From positions 1 through 23,457 of the forward strand of contig JADGPO010000075.1 of the NCBI GenBank assembly GCA_017882405.1: a stretch of DNA of 23,457 nucleotides, given 5' to 3'. The DNA comes from Solirubrobacteraceae bacterium. GTDB taxonomy: Bacteria > Actinomycetota > Thermoleophilia > Solirubrobacterales > Solirubrobacteraceae. The notes beneath the pieces are model-generated. The model made no database searches and was not told where the DNA came from. It worked only from the letters and a program-made list of their open reading frames with translations. Below, in pieces: positions 15,114 to 22,208 of this stretch. Numbering within the stretch: the stretch's first letter is position 1; every line of letters starts with the position of its first letter. Both the position numbers and the translations under genes were made by a program.

Positions 15114-16037
15114 GTGGCCCGCTGCTTCGTCACCCGCGAGCTTCCCGGACCGGCGCTGGGCCGCCTGGCCGAGGCCCACGAGGTCGACGTCTGGCCCGAG
15201 CGCCTGCCGCCCGACTACGACGAGCTGCGCCGGCGCACCGCCGAAGCCGACGGGCTCCTGTCGATGCTCACCGACCGGGTCGATGCCGAGCTGATCGAGG
15301 GGTCGCCGCGGCTGCGGGCGATCGCCAACTACGCCGTCGGCTACGACAACGTCGACGTCGAGGCCTCCGCCGCGCGGGGGATTCCCGTGGGCAACACGCC
15401 CGACGTGCTCACCGACGCGACCGCCGACCTGGCCTTCGCGCTGCTGCTGGCGGCCGCGCGCAAGCTGCCGCAGGGCGCCGCCGCGGTGCGCGCCGGCGAG
15501 TGGGACACCTGGGAGCCCGCGGCGCATCTGGGCTACGACGTGCACGGCGCCACGCTGGGGATCGTCGGCCGGGGCCGCATCGGGGAGGCGGTCGCGCGCC
15601 GGGCTGCGGGCTTTGAGATGGAGGTGCTGGTGAACTCGCACCGAGGCGGCACGCCCCTGGAGGAGCTGCTGGAGCGCTCTGATTTCGTCTCCCTGCACTG
15701 CCCGCTGACCCCGGAGACGCGCCACCTGATCGACGCCGACGCACTGGCCCGCATGCGCCCGACGGCGATCCTCGTCAACACCGCCCGCGGGCCGATCGTC
15801 GACCAGGCTGCGCTGGCCACCGCGCTGCGCGAGGGCACGATCGCCGGCGCCGCGCTCGATGTCACCGATCCCGAGCCGCTGCCCGCCGACGACCGGCTGC
15901 TCGGCGCGCCCAATCTGATCGTCGTGCCCCACGTCGGCTCGGCGACGCACTCGGCGCGGGAGAAGATGGCCGCCCTGGCGGTCGACAACCTGCTGGCCGC
16001 GCTCGATGGCCAACCGATGCCCCATCCGGTCGGCTGA
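15114..16037 (+). CDS. D-2-hydroxyacid dehydrogenase (glyoxylate/hydroxypyruvate reductase type)
   Basis: A 307-residue NAD(P)H-dependent oxidoreductase interconverting 2-oxoacids and D-2-hydroxyacids; glyoxylate or hydroxypyruvate reduction is the commonest role in this subgroup. The N-terminal flexible segment has IANYAVGYDNVDVEA (about residues 65-85). The Rossmann glycine motif is GIVGRGRIG (149-157). The catalytic triad is R225 in NTARGPIVD, E254 in DVTDPEP and H273 in PHVGSAT. Length and motif order are standard. The start is GTG at 15114, with a -10-like box just before it. The Ppx/GppA gene starts 4 nt after its stop, so the two are cotranscribed. The link between the two functions is unclear. 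Confidence 0.9.
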   Translation: MARCFVTRELPGPALGRLAEAHEVDVWPERLPPDYDELRRRTAEADGLLSMLTDRVDAELIEGSPRLRAIANYAVGYDNVDVEASAARGIPVGNTPDVLTDATADLAFALLLAAARKLPQGAAAVRAGEWDTWEPAAHLGYDVHGATLGIVGRGRIGEAVARRAAGFEMEVLVNSHRGGTPLEELLERSDFVSLHCPLTPETRHLIDADALARMRPTAILVNTARGPIVDQAALATALREGTIAGAALDVTDPEPLPADDRLLGAPNLIVVPHVGSATHSAREKMAALAVDNLLAALDGQPMPHPVG

Positions 16038-16041
16038 ATCG

Positions 16042-16965
16042 ATGGCCGGGAACGTCGCCGTCGTCGACATCGGCTCCAACTCGACGCGCCTGCTGATCGC
16101 CGAGCGCGACGACGGCCGGGTGCGCGAGCTGGTGCGCGAGACCCAGGTGACGCGCCTGGGCGCCGGCGTGGACGCCGACGGCCGGCTGCGCGAGGACGCG
16201 ATGCAGCGCGTCTACGACACGCTTGAGCGCTACCGCCAGGAGATCGAGCGCCACCACTGCCGGGCGGCGGTGGCCGTGCTCACCAGCGCGGTGCGCGACT
16301 CGGCCAACGGGCAGGAGTTCGCCGACACCGTCCGCGAACGCTACGGCCTCGAGCCGCACGTGCTCACCGGCGGCGAGGAGGCGCGGCTGACGTTTCTGGG
16401 CGCCACCAGCGAGCGCGATCCCGATGACCGCCGGCCCACGCTGGTGATCGACATCGGCGGCGGGTCGACCGAAATGGTGATCGGCGCCGGTCATGAGGTT
16501 GACTTCCACGTCTCCACGCAGGCGGGCGTGGTCCGCCAGACCGAGCGCCACCTCCACCACGACCCACCCACCGCCGCCGAGCTAGACGAGCTGGCCGCCG
16601 ACGTGCGCTCGATCATCGAGCAGGCCGTGCCCGCGCAGCGGCGCCAGGGCGTCGAGCACGGGATCGCCGTGGCCGGCACCGCGACCTCCCTGGCGGCGAT
16701 CGCCCAGCACCTGGAGCCCTACGACCCCGAGCGCGTGCACGGCTACAGCCTGGATGGCGACGAGGCACGGCAGATCCTGGAGGAGCTGGCGTCGATGCCG
16801 TTGGCCCAACGCCGGGAGGTGCCGGGGCTGCACCCCGACCGGGCACCCACGATCGTGGCCGGGGTGACGATCTTCCTGGAAGTGCTGGACCTGTTCGGAC
16901 TGCGGCAGATCGAGATCTCCGAGCACGACATCCTGCGCGGCGCGGCGCTCGGGCTTATCCGCTGA
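16042..16965 (+). CDS. Ppx/GppA-family exopolyphosphatase/pppGpp phosphatase
   Basis: A 307-residue ASKHA-fold protein of the short actinobacterial Ppx/GppA type. The family removes terminal phosphate from polyphosphate or converts pppGpp to ppGpp. Visible motifs: phosphate-1 DIGSNSTRLL (from D9), GGEEAR with the catalytic Glu near 112-113, phosphate-2 DIGGGSTEMVIG (from D137), and AGTATSLAAI (around 211). The C-terminal HD-like domain of long Ppx proteins is absent, as usual for this subgroup. ATG 16042 is chosen over an in-frame ATG at 16006 because the homologous N-terminus begins at AVVDIGSNS and the later start follows the dehydrogenase stop by 4 nt. Whether it acts on polyphosphate or pppGpp cannot be told from sequence alone. 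Confidence 0.88.
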   Translation: MAGNVAVVDIGSNSTRLLIAERDDGRVRELVRETQVTRLGAGVDADGRLREDAMQRVYDTLERYRQEIERHHCRAAVAVLTSAVRDSANGQEFADTVRERYGLEPHVLTGGEEARLTFLGATSERDPDDRRPTLVIDIGGGSTEMVIGAGHEVDFHVSTQAGVVRQTERHLHHDPPTAAELDELAADVRSIIEQAVPAQRRQGVEHGIAVAGTATSLAAIAQHLEPYDPERVHGYSLDGDEARQILEELASMPLAQRREVPGLHPDRAPTIVAGVTIFLEVLDLFGLRQIEISEHDILRGAALGLIR

Positions 16966-16972
16966 AACAAAC

Positions 16973-17002
16973 TTGAAACCCAAACTGGACGAATGTTCTA
17001 TT
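16973..17002 (+). promoter_or_regulatory. Promoter of the candidate ncRNA
   Basis: TTGAAA (16973-16978, 5 of 6 consensus), an 18-nt spacer, then TCTATT (16997-17002, 4 of 6). This is one of the better -35/-10 pairs in the window, and it starts 7 nt after the Ppx stop codon. The predicted transcription start is near 17009. Confidence 0.5.
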
Positions 17003-17008
17003 GCCGAG

Positions 17009-17219
17009 TCCGAACCGATTGGGCATGATTTCCGCGGGGTGCGGACCGGAATGAACACCTGGTTCGCCACCTGCACATAGGTCCGGGCGAAGCCGCAGAC
17101 ATCGGCGCCTCCCGCCGCCCGGGCCACTCTAACCGGCCCTTTCTGGCACGTACCCCTGCCCGTCCCGATTGGGCCACACCTGGATCGGAAGCCGCCCGCC
17201 TTGTGCGGGCGGTTTTCGT
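17009..17219 (+). ncRNA. Candidate structured non-coding RNA
   Basis: About 210 nt between a promoter-like element and an intrinsic terminator, with no credible open frame on either strand. The first bases TCCGA (17009-17013) pair with TCGGA (17185-17189), and CC (17015-17016) with GG (17182-17183), making a closing stem that begins at the predicted start. Inside are CGGACC/GGTCCG (17042-17047 with 17080-17085), a hairpin CGGCG/CGCCG with loop CCTCC (17103-17117), and GGGCC/GGCCC (17121-17125 with 17135-17139). The 10-mer CCGATTGGGC occurs twice (17015-17024, 17165-17174). The exposed CCTCC loop could pair with Shine-Dalgarno sequences. It does not show the conserved cores of SRP RNA, tmRNA or RNase P RNA. 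An alternative is simply a long 3' UTR of the Ppx gene. Confidence 0.45.
17192..17219 (+). terminator. Intrinsic terminator
   Basis: CCGCCCGC (17192-17199), loop CTTGT, GCGGGCGG (17205-17212), then TTTTCGTTT. Orientation is plus: on the minus strand the run after the stem is not U-rich. It ends the candidate ncRNA or the Ppx operon and lies just past the stop of the convergent ThDP gene. Confidence 0.9.
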
Positions 17220-17226
17220 TTAGGGG

Positions 17227-18885
17227 TCAGGCGAGGTTCGACCGGCGCGGATAGGCGACGTCCGGGTCGGTGAGGACGTTGACCAGGGCGGGTCCGCCGG
17301 CGGCGAACGCGCGCTCCAGCGCGGGGCGCAGCTCATCGGCGACACGCACCAGCTCGCCGTGGCAGCCCAGCGCCTGCGCGAGCTGGTCATAGCGGGTCTC
17401 GGGCCGCAGATCGGCGACGACCGAGTAGCCGTACATGCTCTCCATCGGGTGCTTCTCCAGCGCCCAGATGCCGTTGTTGGCGATCACCGCGACGACCGCC
17501 ACCCCGTGGCGCGCGAGCGTGTCGAGCTCCATGCCCGAGAAGCCGAACGCGCCGTCGCCGAGCAGCAGCACCACCTGGCGATCGGGATAAGCCAGCTTGG
17601 CGCCCAGCGCATAGCCCGGCCCCGAGCCCAGGCAGCCGTACGGGCCCGGATCCACCCAGCAGCCCGGCCGATAGGAGTCCACCACCCGCCCGGCATAGGA
17701 GACGAAGTCCCCGCCGTCGCCGATCACGATCGCGTCGCGGTCCAGCAGCTGGGCCAGCTCGCCGTAGATACGCATCGGGTGAAGCGGGGAGCGCCCGTCG
17801 GTCAGCTCGCCGGCCTCGGCGGCGCGGCGCTCGTCCTCGGTGGCGCGCAGCGAGGCGATCCAGGCGTCACGGGCCGACCCCCGAGAGCCGCCTGCCGCGC
17901 CGTCGCGCAGCGCGTCAAGCGTCGCCGGCAACGCGCCGTACAGCCCGGCGTCCACCGTCCGCGGCGACTCGCGCTGGGGCCGGGCGACGTCGATCGTGAT
18001 CAGCTTGGCGTCGTCGGCGAACACCGCTCCGAAGCCCAGCCGGAAGTCCATCGGCACCCCGATCACCAGCGCGACGTCGGCCTCGCTGAGCCCGGCGCTG
18101 CGCGCCCGCGCGAAGAACAGCTCGTGGTCGGCCGGCAGGCAGCCGCGGCCCAGCCCGTTGAGGAACACCGGCACGCGCAGCTGCTCGGCCAGCGCCTGCA
18201 GCTGCTGCTCGCCACGGCCCCAGTAGAGCCCGGTGCCGGCCATGATCACCGGGCGCTGGGCGCCGCGCAGCAGCTCGGCGGCGCGGTTCAGCTCGGCGGT
18301 GTCGGCACCGGCACCCGTCCACGGCTCGGGCAGCGGCCGGGGTGGCGGCGGCGCGTCGGCCGAGCCGAACACCGCGTCGAGCGGGAAGTCGACGAACGCG
18401 GGACCGCTGTGCGGCGTGACCGCCTCCCGCATCGCCTCGTCGAGCAGGCCGGGGATCTCGGCGGTGGTGGTGGCGGTGGCGGCCAGCTTGGTCAGCGGCG
18501 CCACGAACGGCACGTGGTCGATCTCCTGCAGCGAGCCCTGCCCCCAGCGAAACGCCGGCGCGCGCCCACCGAGGACGAGCATCGGCGAGTTGTTCTGGGA
18601 CGCCGAGGCGATCGCGCTCATCCCGTTGGTGACGCCGGGCCCGGCGGTCAGCGCGCACACCCCGGGGGTGCGCGTCACCTTGGCCCAGCCCTCGGCCGCG
18701 AACGCCGCCGCCTGCTCGTGACGGGTGTCGATCAGCTCGATCCCCTCCTCCCGACAGCCGTCGTAGATCGAGAACAGGTGACCGCCTGACAGCGTGAACA
18801 GCTTGCTCACTCCGTAGGCGCGCAGCGCCCGGGCGACCAGGCGCCCGCCGTGCAGCTGGGTCTCGGGGGTCATGAAGATCGGCAC
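17227..18885 (-). CDS. Acetolactate-synthase-like thiamine diphosphate enzyme
   Basis: A 552-residue (or 548, from ATG 18873) ThDP enzyme. The catalytic glutamate is E57 in [17 protein letters not shown]. The [16 protein letters not shown] loop, central domain (about 195-330) and ThDP/Mg motif G443-D444-G445 through N470-N471 ([15 protein letters not shown] to [12 protein letters not shown]) are all intact. This form, with NNGIWxLEKHPM, belongs to the acetolactate-synthase-like/2-hydroxyacyl-CoA lyase-like group rather than to housekeeping IlvB. No regulatory subunit (IlvN) gene is adjacent, so branched-chain synthesis is unlikely to be its role. It contrasts with the ThDP enzyme at 5041-6708, which has DD in place of NN. 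Two palindromes lie upstream (18904-18921 and 18978-18998), suggesting local control. No Shine-Dalgarno sequence is evident for either start. Confidence 0.85.
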   Translation of the reverse strand: MPIFMTPETQLHGGRLVARALRAYGVSKLFTLSGGHLFSIYDGCREEGIELIDTRHEQAAAFAAEGWAKVTRTPGVCALTAGPGVTNGMSAIASASQNNSPMLVLGGRAPAFRWGQGSLQEIDHVPFVAPLTKLAATATTTAEIPGLLDEAMREAVTPHSGPAFVDFPLDAVFGSADAPPPPRPLPEPWTGAGADTAELNRAAELLRGAQRPVIMAGTGLYWGRGEQQLQALAEQLRVPVFLNGLGRGCLPADHELFFARARSAGLSEADVALVIGVPMDFRLGFGAVFADDAKLITIDVARPQRESPRTVDAGLYGALPATLDALRDGAAGGSRGSARDAWIASLRATEDERRAAEAGELTDGRSPLHPMRIYGELAQLLDRDAIVIGDGGDFVSYAGRVVDSYRPGCWVDPGPYGCLGSGPGYALGAKLAYPDRQVVLLLGDGAFGFSGMELDTLARHGVAVVAVIANNGIWALEKHPMESMYGYSVVADLRPETRYDQLAQALGCHGELVRVADELRPALERAFAAGGPALVNVLTDPDVAYPRRSNLA

Positions 18886-18903
18886 GCTAACAGCCGCCGC
18901 GGG

Positions 18904-18921
18904 CGCAACCAGACGGTTGCG
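18904..18921. promoter_or_regulatory. Palindrome upstream of the ThDP gene
   Basis: CGCAACC (18904-18910) and GGTTGCG (18915-18921) are perfect 7-bp arms around a 4-nt centre. The site lies 19 bp from the ThDP gene start at 18885, so it could be an operator or a 5'-UTR hairpin. Confidence 0.45.
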
Positions 18922-18962
18922 TGGCGTATACAGGCAGCTATTTGTCCTGGATCGGTCACTCT

Positions 18963-19008
18963 CCCCGCTCCAGTACTAGAACTAGACGGTCTAGTTCTGG
19001 GAGTGGGG
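18963..19008. promoter_or_regulatory. Long palindrome spanning the YihY stop; operator or transcript-end hairpin
   Basis: The core arms AGAACTAGA (18978-18986) and TCTAGTTCT (18990-18998) are perfect around CGG. Outer arms CCCCGCTCC (18963-18971) and GGAGTGGGG (19000-19008) extend the stem with one imperfect pair. The YihY stop codon (18991-18993, minus) is inside the core. There is no U-run, so a classic terminator is unlikely. The ACTAGAC-N-GTCTAGT core looks like a TetR-type operator and sits about 95 bp upstream of the ThDP gene on the same strand. Confidence 0.6.
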
Positions 19009-19929
19009 TGGGGGCTCGTCAGGCGGATTGAGACGCAGGGCGTTGACGATCGCGCCGCTGAGGATGATCAGCGCCAGCACGTAGAACCAGCCGAGCACGA
19101 TCAGCATGAACACGATCGTGGAGCCGAAGCGGGCGATCGTGGAGATGTTGGTCAGATAGATCGGGAAGGCGTAGTCGATCGCGCCGATCGCCAGCGTCGC
19201 CCCCAGCGCCCCCGGCCACACCGCGCGCCACGGGACGCGCAGGTGCGGCACGCGCGAGTAGATGATCGCCAGGCAGCCGAACAGCAGCACCAGGCCGACC
19301 GCCAGCGAGCCGGCGTAGACGAACACCGTCACGTGGGCCAGGTCGAACGGCAGCACCTTGACCCCGGCGCGCAGGAAGCTCTGCGCGGTGGGGACGGCGA
19401 CCGTAGCGACCATGAACACCAGCACGACCACGACCATTGAGAGGGCGAAGCGCTTCTGGCGCCACCACGAGCGCGAGGCGCCGCCGTAGATGCGGCTGAA
19501 GGCGGTGTCCATCGCCCCCCAGAACGAGGACCCCAGCCACAGGCTGGCCACCAGGGCCAGCACGCCCGTGCTGGTGGTGGAGCTGCGAACCTCCGAGAGC
19601 AGGTTGTCGAGCGTTCCCTCCGCGGTGCCCGGAAACACCTCGCGCAGGTCGACGATCACGCTGTGCTGCACCTCCAGGCTCGACAGCACCTGGCCGGCGA
19701 CGAACAGCCCCAGCAGCGCGAGCGGGATCACGGCGAGCAGCATGTTGTAGGCGAGCATCGACGACAGTCCCGTGATGTTGGAATCCCAGGCCAGCTTCCA
19801 GAACCGGCGTAGGCCGCGCGGCACCAGCCAGCGCGTCAACCCGCCGGCGCCTGCGCGCTTGCGTCGCCGCCGTCGCTCACCGGCGACGGGCTGACCCGGG
19901 CCTAACGCCGGGTCGGCGGGCTCTGTCAT
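18991..19929 (-). CDS. YihY/BrkB-family inner-membrane protein
   Basis: A 312-residue polytopic protein of the YihY/virulence factor BrkB family (once misannotated as RNase BN). Residues 1-40 are a basic cytoplasmic N-terminus with RRRRRKR. The conserved start of the domain, FWKLAWDSNITGLSSMLAYNMLLAVIPL, includes TM1 (about residues 58-82). A further helix follows after the EVFPGTAEGTLDNLL amphipathic part. The family-typical GSSFWGAMDTAFSRIYG segment is near 135-150, followed by four hydrophobic segments to the C-terminus (NALRLNPPDEPPPHSQN). Six membrane segments in total fit the family. Its molecular function is not established; suggested roles are envelope integrity or transport. ATG 19929 begins MTEPADPAL; longer frames upstream are unnatural. 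The stop codon lies within a long palindrome. Confidence 0.88.
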   Translation of the reverse strand: MTEPADPALGPGQPVAGERRRRRKRAGAGGLTRWLVPRGLRRFWKLAWDSNITGLSSMLAYNMLLAVIPLALLGLFVAGQVLSSLEVQHSVIVDLREVFPGTAEGTLDNLLSEVRSSTTSTGVLALVASLWLGSSFWGAMDTAFSRIYGGASRSWWRQKRFALSMVVVVLVFMVATVAVPTAQSFLRAGVKVLPFDLAHVTVFVYAGSLAVGLVLLFGCLAIIYSRVPHLRVPWRAVWPGALGATLAIGAIDYAFPIYLTNISTIARFGSTIVFMLIVLGWFYVLALIILSGAIVNALRLNPPDEPPPHSQN

Positions 19930-19993
19930 GCCCACAGTCTGCCAGCGTCGTCGGCCGCCGAAACACGGCTTGGCCGATACGGGTGCGCGGAGC

Positions 19994-20665
19994 TCAGCCG
20001 ACGGGGGCCGGCGGACGGCGGTAGCGGCCCGACACCGCGGCCAGCTCACCGGCGCGGTGCGACCTGGCCTGGACCACGCCGGCGCCCAGCAGCGCGGCAT
20101 CACCCGTGAACCAGCGTCCCCCGATGGTGACCGCCGGCAGCTCGAACACCTGGTGGGCGCGCAGCGCGTGCGCCATCTCGGCCAGGTCGTCATCGCGCGA
20201 GCACTCGCCGGCGGCCTCCAGGCAGCCGTCGAGCGGGACGCCCGCAGCCGCCGCGGCCTCGGTCAGCACCTCGGGATCCTCGAGGTCGAAGCCTCCGCAG
20301 AAGGCCAGCCGGCTGGCGGCGAGCGCGAACTGGGCGCCCGCGCCGATCTCGCACGCGTAGGCGGCGGCGCGCAACGCACACGTGCCGACGACCGGGAAGG
20401 TGTCGGGCCACACCAGCGGCAGGCGCAGTGCGCGAGCGCGGGCCTCGGCGTGCTCTCGCAACGCCGTCAGATCGCAGGAGGCGCGATCGCTGAGCACATT
20501 TCCGTCGACCGCGATCCATTCGACCTCGCCCAGCGACCGCTCGACGTGCTCGGCGGTCAGGTACGACAGCGGGTCTGAGACGTCGAAGAAGAAGGCCGGC
20601 GGCAGCTCGAGCGCGTGCCGGTTGCGCGCGGCCCGGCGCGTGGCAAGGTGGATCAGCTCCCCCAT
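19994..20665 (-). CDS. DsbA-family/HCCA-isomerase-like thioredoxin-fold protein
   Basis: A 223-residue protein with a DsbA-like thioredoxin fold carrying a helical insertion. The first strand-turn reads AFFFDVSDPLSYLTAEHVE (residues 24-42). Instead of a CxxC redox pair it has S30-D-P-L-S34, the arrangement of 2-hydroxychromene-2-carboxylate isomerases and glutathione-S-transferase kappa, where Ser interacts with a thiol cofactor. The late cis-Pro segment FELPAVTIGGRWFTGDAALLG is typical. There is no signal peptide, so it is cytoplasmic. ATG 20665 is preceded by TAGGGA at a 7-nt distance, suggesting a leaderless transcript. It is divergent from the HxlR regulator gene, which probably controls it. 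Substrate unknown; a mycothiol-linked aromatic isomerisation is possible. Confidence 0.8.
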   Translation of the reverse strand: MGELIHLATRRAARNRHALELPPAFFFDVSDPLSYLTAEHVERSLGEVEWIAVDGNVLSDRASCDLTALREHAEARARALRLPLVWPDTFPVVGTCALRAAAYACEIGAGAQFALAASRLAFCGGFDLEDPEVLTEAAAAAGVPLDGCLEAAGECSRDDDLAEMAHALRAHQVFELPAVTIGGRWFTGDAALLGAGVVQARSHRAGELAAVSGRYRRPPAPVG

Positions 20666-20672
20666 TTGGGAA

Positions 20673-20678
20673 TCCCTA
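20673..20678 (-). promoter_or_regulatory. Putative -10 box of the DsbA-like gene
   Basis: Minus-strand TAGGGA ends 7 nt before ATG 20665, with no separate Shine-Dalgarno sequence. The spacing matches the other leaderless-looking starts in the window. Confidence 0.35.
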
Positions 20679-20737
20679 CGATCGAGAAGCGGTTGCAGAT
20701 CACTTGGGGCATCGTGGATCTGTAACGAGCCGGCAAC

Positions 20738-20754
20738 CGGAAACTGGCGGAAAC
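20738..20754. repeat. Direct repeat CGGAAAC x2 in the divergent promoter region
   Basis: CGGAAAC occurs at 20738-20744 and 20748-20754, a 10-bp period, between the divergent DsbA-like and HxlR genes. A regulator could bind both on one helix face, but the repeat is short. Confidence 0.35.
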
Positions 20755-20771
20755 AGCTGGACGAATTCTGA

Positions 20772-20791
20772 TCTTCCGATATGCTGGAAGA
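20772..20791. promoter_or_regulatory. Candidate HxlR operator
   Basis: TCTTCC (20772-20777) and GGAAGA (20786-20791) are perfect 6-bp arms around an 8-nt spacer that contains TATGCT (20779-20784), a possible -10 for the HxlR gene. A dimeric winged-helix repressor bound here would shut off its own promoter. The right arm also supplies GGAAG as a possible ribosome site 8 nt before GTG 20799. Confidence 0.5.
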
Positions 20792-20798
20792 CGGGTAA

Positions 20799-21536
20799 GT
20801 GCAAACGTCCAGAGGATCGGAGCTGACCATCCCGCACGTACCGCCTGCAAAGCGTCACCCTTATGACCAGTGGTCACCGGATGCGCGAGCACTTGATCTG
20901 GTAGGGGACAAGTGGACATTGCTGATCGTTCGCGACCTGATCTCAGGTCCGCGCCGGTTCGTGGGACTGCAGCGCGTCCTCCCCGGCATCTCCACCGAGC
21001 AGCTGCGCTCGCGGCTGAACCGGATGGTGGCCGACGGCATGCTCACCCGTAAGCGCTACCGCGAGGTTCCGCCCCGGGTCGACTACGAGCTGACCGAGCG
21101 CGCCCGTGAGCTGGCGCCGGTGCTCGGCGAGCTGGCCCGCTGGGGCTATGAGTGGGCCTGGGGTCCGCCGCGCTCGACGGAGGCCGTCGACATCGGCGCG
21201 ATCTTCCGCCTGATCCCCGGTCTCGTGGGAAGCGACAGCTCCTCCACCGGCACCGTCGAGCTGACCGCCGAGGACGGACGCGACGGCCGGCCCTCCGCCT
21301 ACCTGGTGAGGTTCACGTCGGGCCGCGCGACCCTCTCCGAGGGCCCCGATAGCGCCGCCGACGCGCACGTGACCGGCAAGACCGACGCCTGGATCGCCGC
21401 GCTGGCACCCTCCGGCGAGCGCGGCGGCCTGCAGAGCTCGGGCAACCAGCGCCTGGCCTCGGCCCTGCTGGACCTGCTCTCCCAGGGGCAGGACAGCGCC
21501 GCGTTGGCCGTCACGGCCGACACTGCCGGCGACTGA
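20799..21536 (+). CDS. HxlR-family winged-helix regulator with SCP2-like C-terminal domain
   Basis: A 245-residue transcription regulator. Residues about 22-117 are the HxlR (MarR-like) winged helix: ALDLVGDKWTLLIVRDLISGPRRF, the recognition helix ISTEQLRSRLNRMVADGML, and the wing VPPRVDYELTERAREL. Residues about 130-240 form a second domain resembling an SCP2-like small-molecule pocket (AYLVRFTSGRATLSEG, VTGKTDAWIAALA), probably a ligand sensor. A TAA stop lies immediately before GTG 20799, so that is the earliest possible start, and no other start codon precedes the DNA-binding domain. It is divergent from the DsbA-like gene across a region with a perfect inverted repeat. HxlR proteins often respond to aldehydes, quinones or redox stress. 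The ligand here is unknown. Confidence 0.9.
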   Translation: MQTSRGSELTIPHVPPAKRHPYDQWSPDARALDLVGDKWTLLIVRDLISGPRRFVGLQRVLPGISTEQLRSRLNRMVADGMLTRKRYREVPPRVDYELTERARELAPVLGELARWGYEWAWGPPRSTEAVDIGAIFRLIPGLVGSDSSSTGTVELTAEDGRDGRPSAYLVRFTSGRATLSEGPDSAADAHVTGKTDAWIAALAPSGERGGLQSSGNQRLASALLDLLSQGQDSAALAVTADTAGD

Positions 21537-21564
21537 ACGACCCCCGCGCCGGAAGCGAGAAGCG

Positions 21565-21587
21565 CCGGGCCGCGCATGCGGCGCCGG
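21565..21587. terminator. Terminator-like hairpin after the HxlR gene
   Basis: CCGG GCCGC (21565-21573), loop GCAT, GCGGC, one bulged G, CCGG (to 21587): a 9-bp GC stem. Only a weak T stretch follows. It sits between the HxlR stop and the convergent MCE remnant and may stop both transcripts. Confidence 0.4.
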
Positions 21588-21615
21588 ATTCCGGCAGTTA
21601 TTCAGTCGGGGACCC

Positions 21616-22133
21616 TTACTTGTTCGAGTAGTGCGCCGCCGTGACGTGCGGGAACTTGCCGCTCTGACCGAGCAGGGCGGTCGCCTGGCTGGGCGCCACC
21701 CAGCAGGCGGGCTTGCCGGTTTGCGTGAGGCTGGCGGCGCCCGTGCCGGTCGGCGTTGAGCCGTCGCCGCCGGCGCCCGTGTTGCTGCAGTCCCAGGAGG
21801 GGAAGGCGAAGCTGCCGGGGTACTTGCCGCCGGCCGAGAAGGCGTTCTTGTCGGCCAGCCACAGCGGGGGCGGGTACGCGTTGCCGCGGTCGGCCGAGTC
21901 GCGGTTGGCCGCCAGCGACAGGGTCTCGGGACCGATCGGCTGGAACTGGCGCAGATAGTGGCCGGTGCCGCCGCCGGCGAAGCTGGTCGTCTTGGCGGCC
22001 AGGCCGGCCGCGCCGTTGGAGATGAAGTCCGAGGTCAGCTGCTGGTGCTGCTCGAGCCAGCTGAGGATCGGGTTCAGCTGTGACAGGAACGGGCAATGGC
22101 GGCGATGCGGACGATCAGACTCGAGGTGCGCAC
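21616..22133 (-). pseudogene. MCE (MlaD)-family protein gene with the middle deleted
   Basis: The minus strand keeps both ends of an MCE-family gene, envelope lipid-transport proteins with an N-terminal membrane anchor. The 5' end starts at GTG 22133 with VRTSSLIVRIAAIA, a typical anchor start. At about 22092 the frame breaks and the sequence switches to the C-terminal region: PFLSQLNPILSWLEQHQQ, FISNGAAGLAAKTTSF, GGTGHYLRQFQPIGPETL, YPPPLWLADKNAFS, and ACWVAPSQATALL, ending HYSNK with TAA at 21616-21618. By comparison with the family, roughly 300 residues, including the MCE domain, are missing. In the C-terminal frame there is no start codon and a TGA lies upstream. The promoter is still consensus-like. 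The remnant cannot make a working lipid carrier. Confidence 0.85.
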
Positions 22134-22208
22134 GAACCGGACCTGGTCAATTCAAGCTCCCCCAGCGCGAGTCGACGAGGGGCTTTGACCGGCGCAAAAT
22201 CGCTGGCG

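Noticed and set aside
13760..15616. A 618-codon open frame across the MFS and dehydrogenase genes
   Set aside because: It is extremely Arg/Gly/Ala-rich, has no domain, and lies in another frame of two clearly real genes. It is a GC-rich shadow.
14580..16079. A 499-codon minus-strand open frame
   Set aside because: Shadow of the MFS and dehydrogenase genes, with composition dominated by Arg, Gly, Gln and His and no motif.
17009..17190. Known ncRNA families (SRP RNA, tmRNA, RNase P RNA) for the ppx-downstream region
   Set aside because: None of their conserved core sequences is present. It is left as an unassigned candidate.
17359..18789. A 476-codon plus-strand open frame opposite the ThDP gene
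   Set aside because: The opposite strand encodes an intact ThDP enzyme with all motifs. The plus frame is low-complexity Arg/Gln/His.
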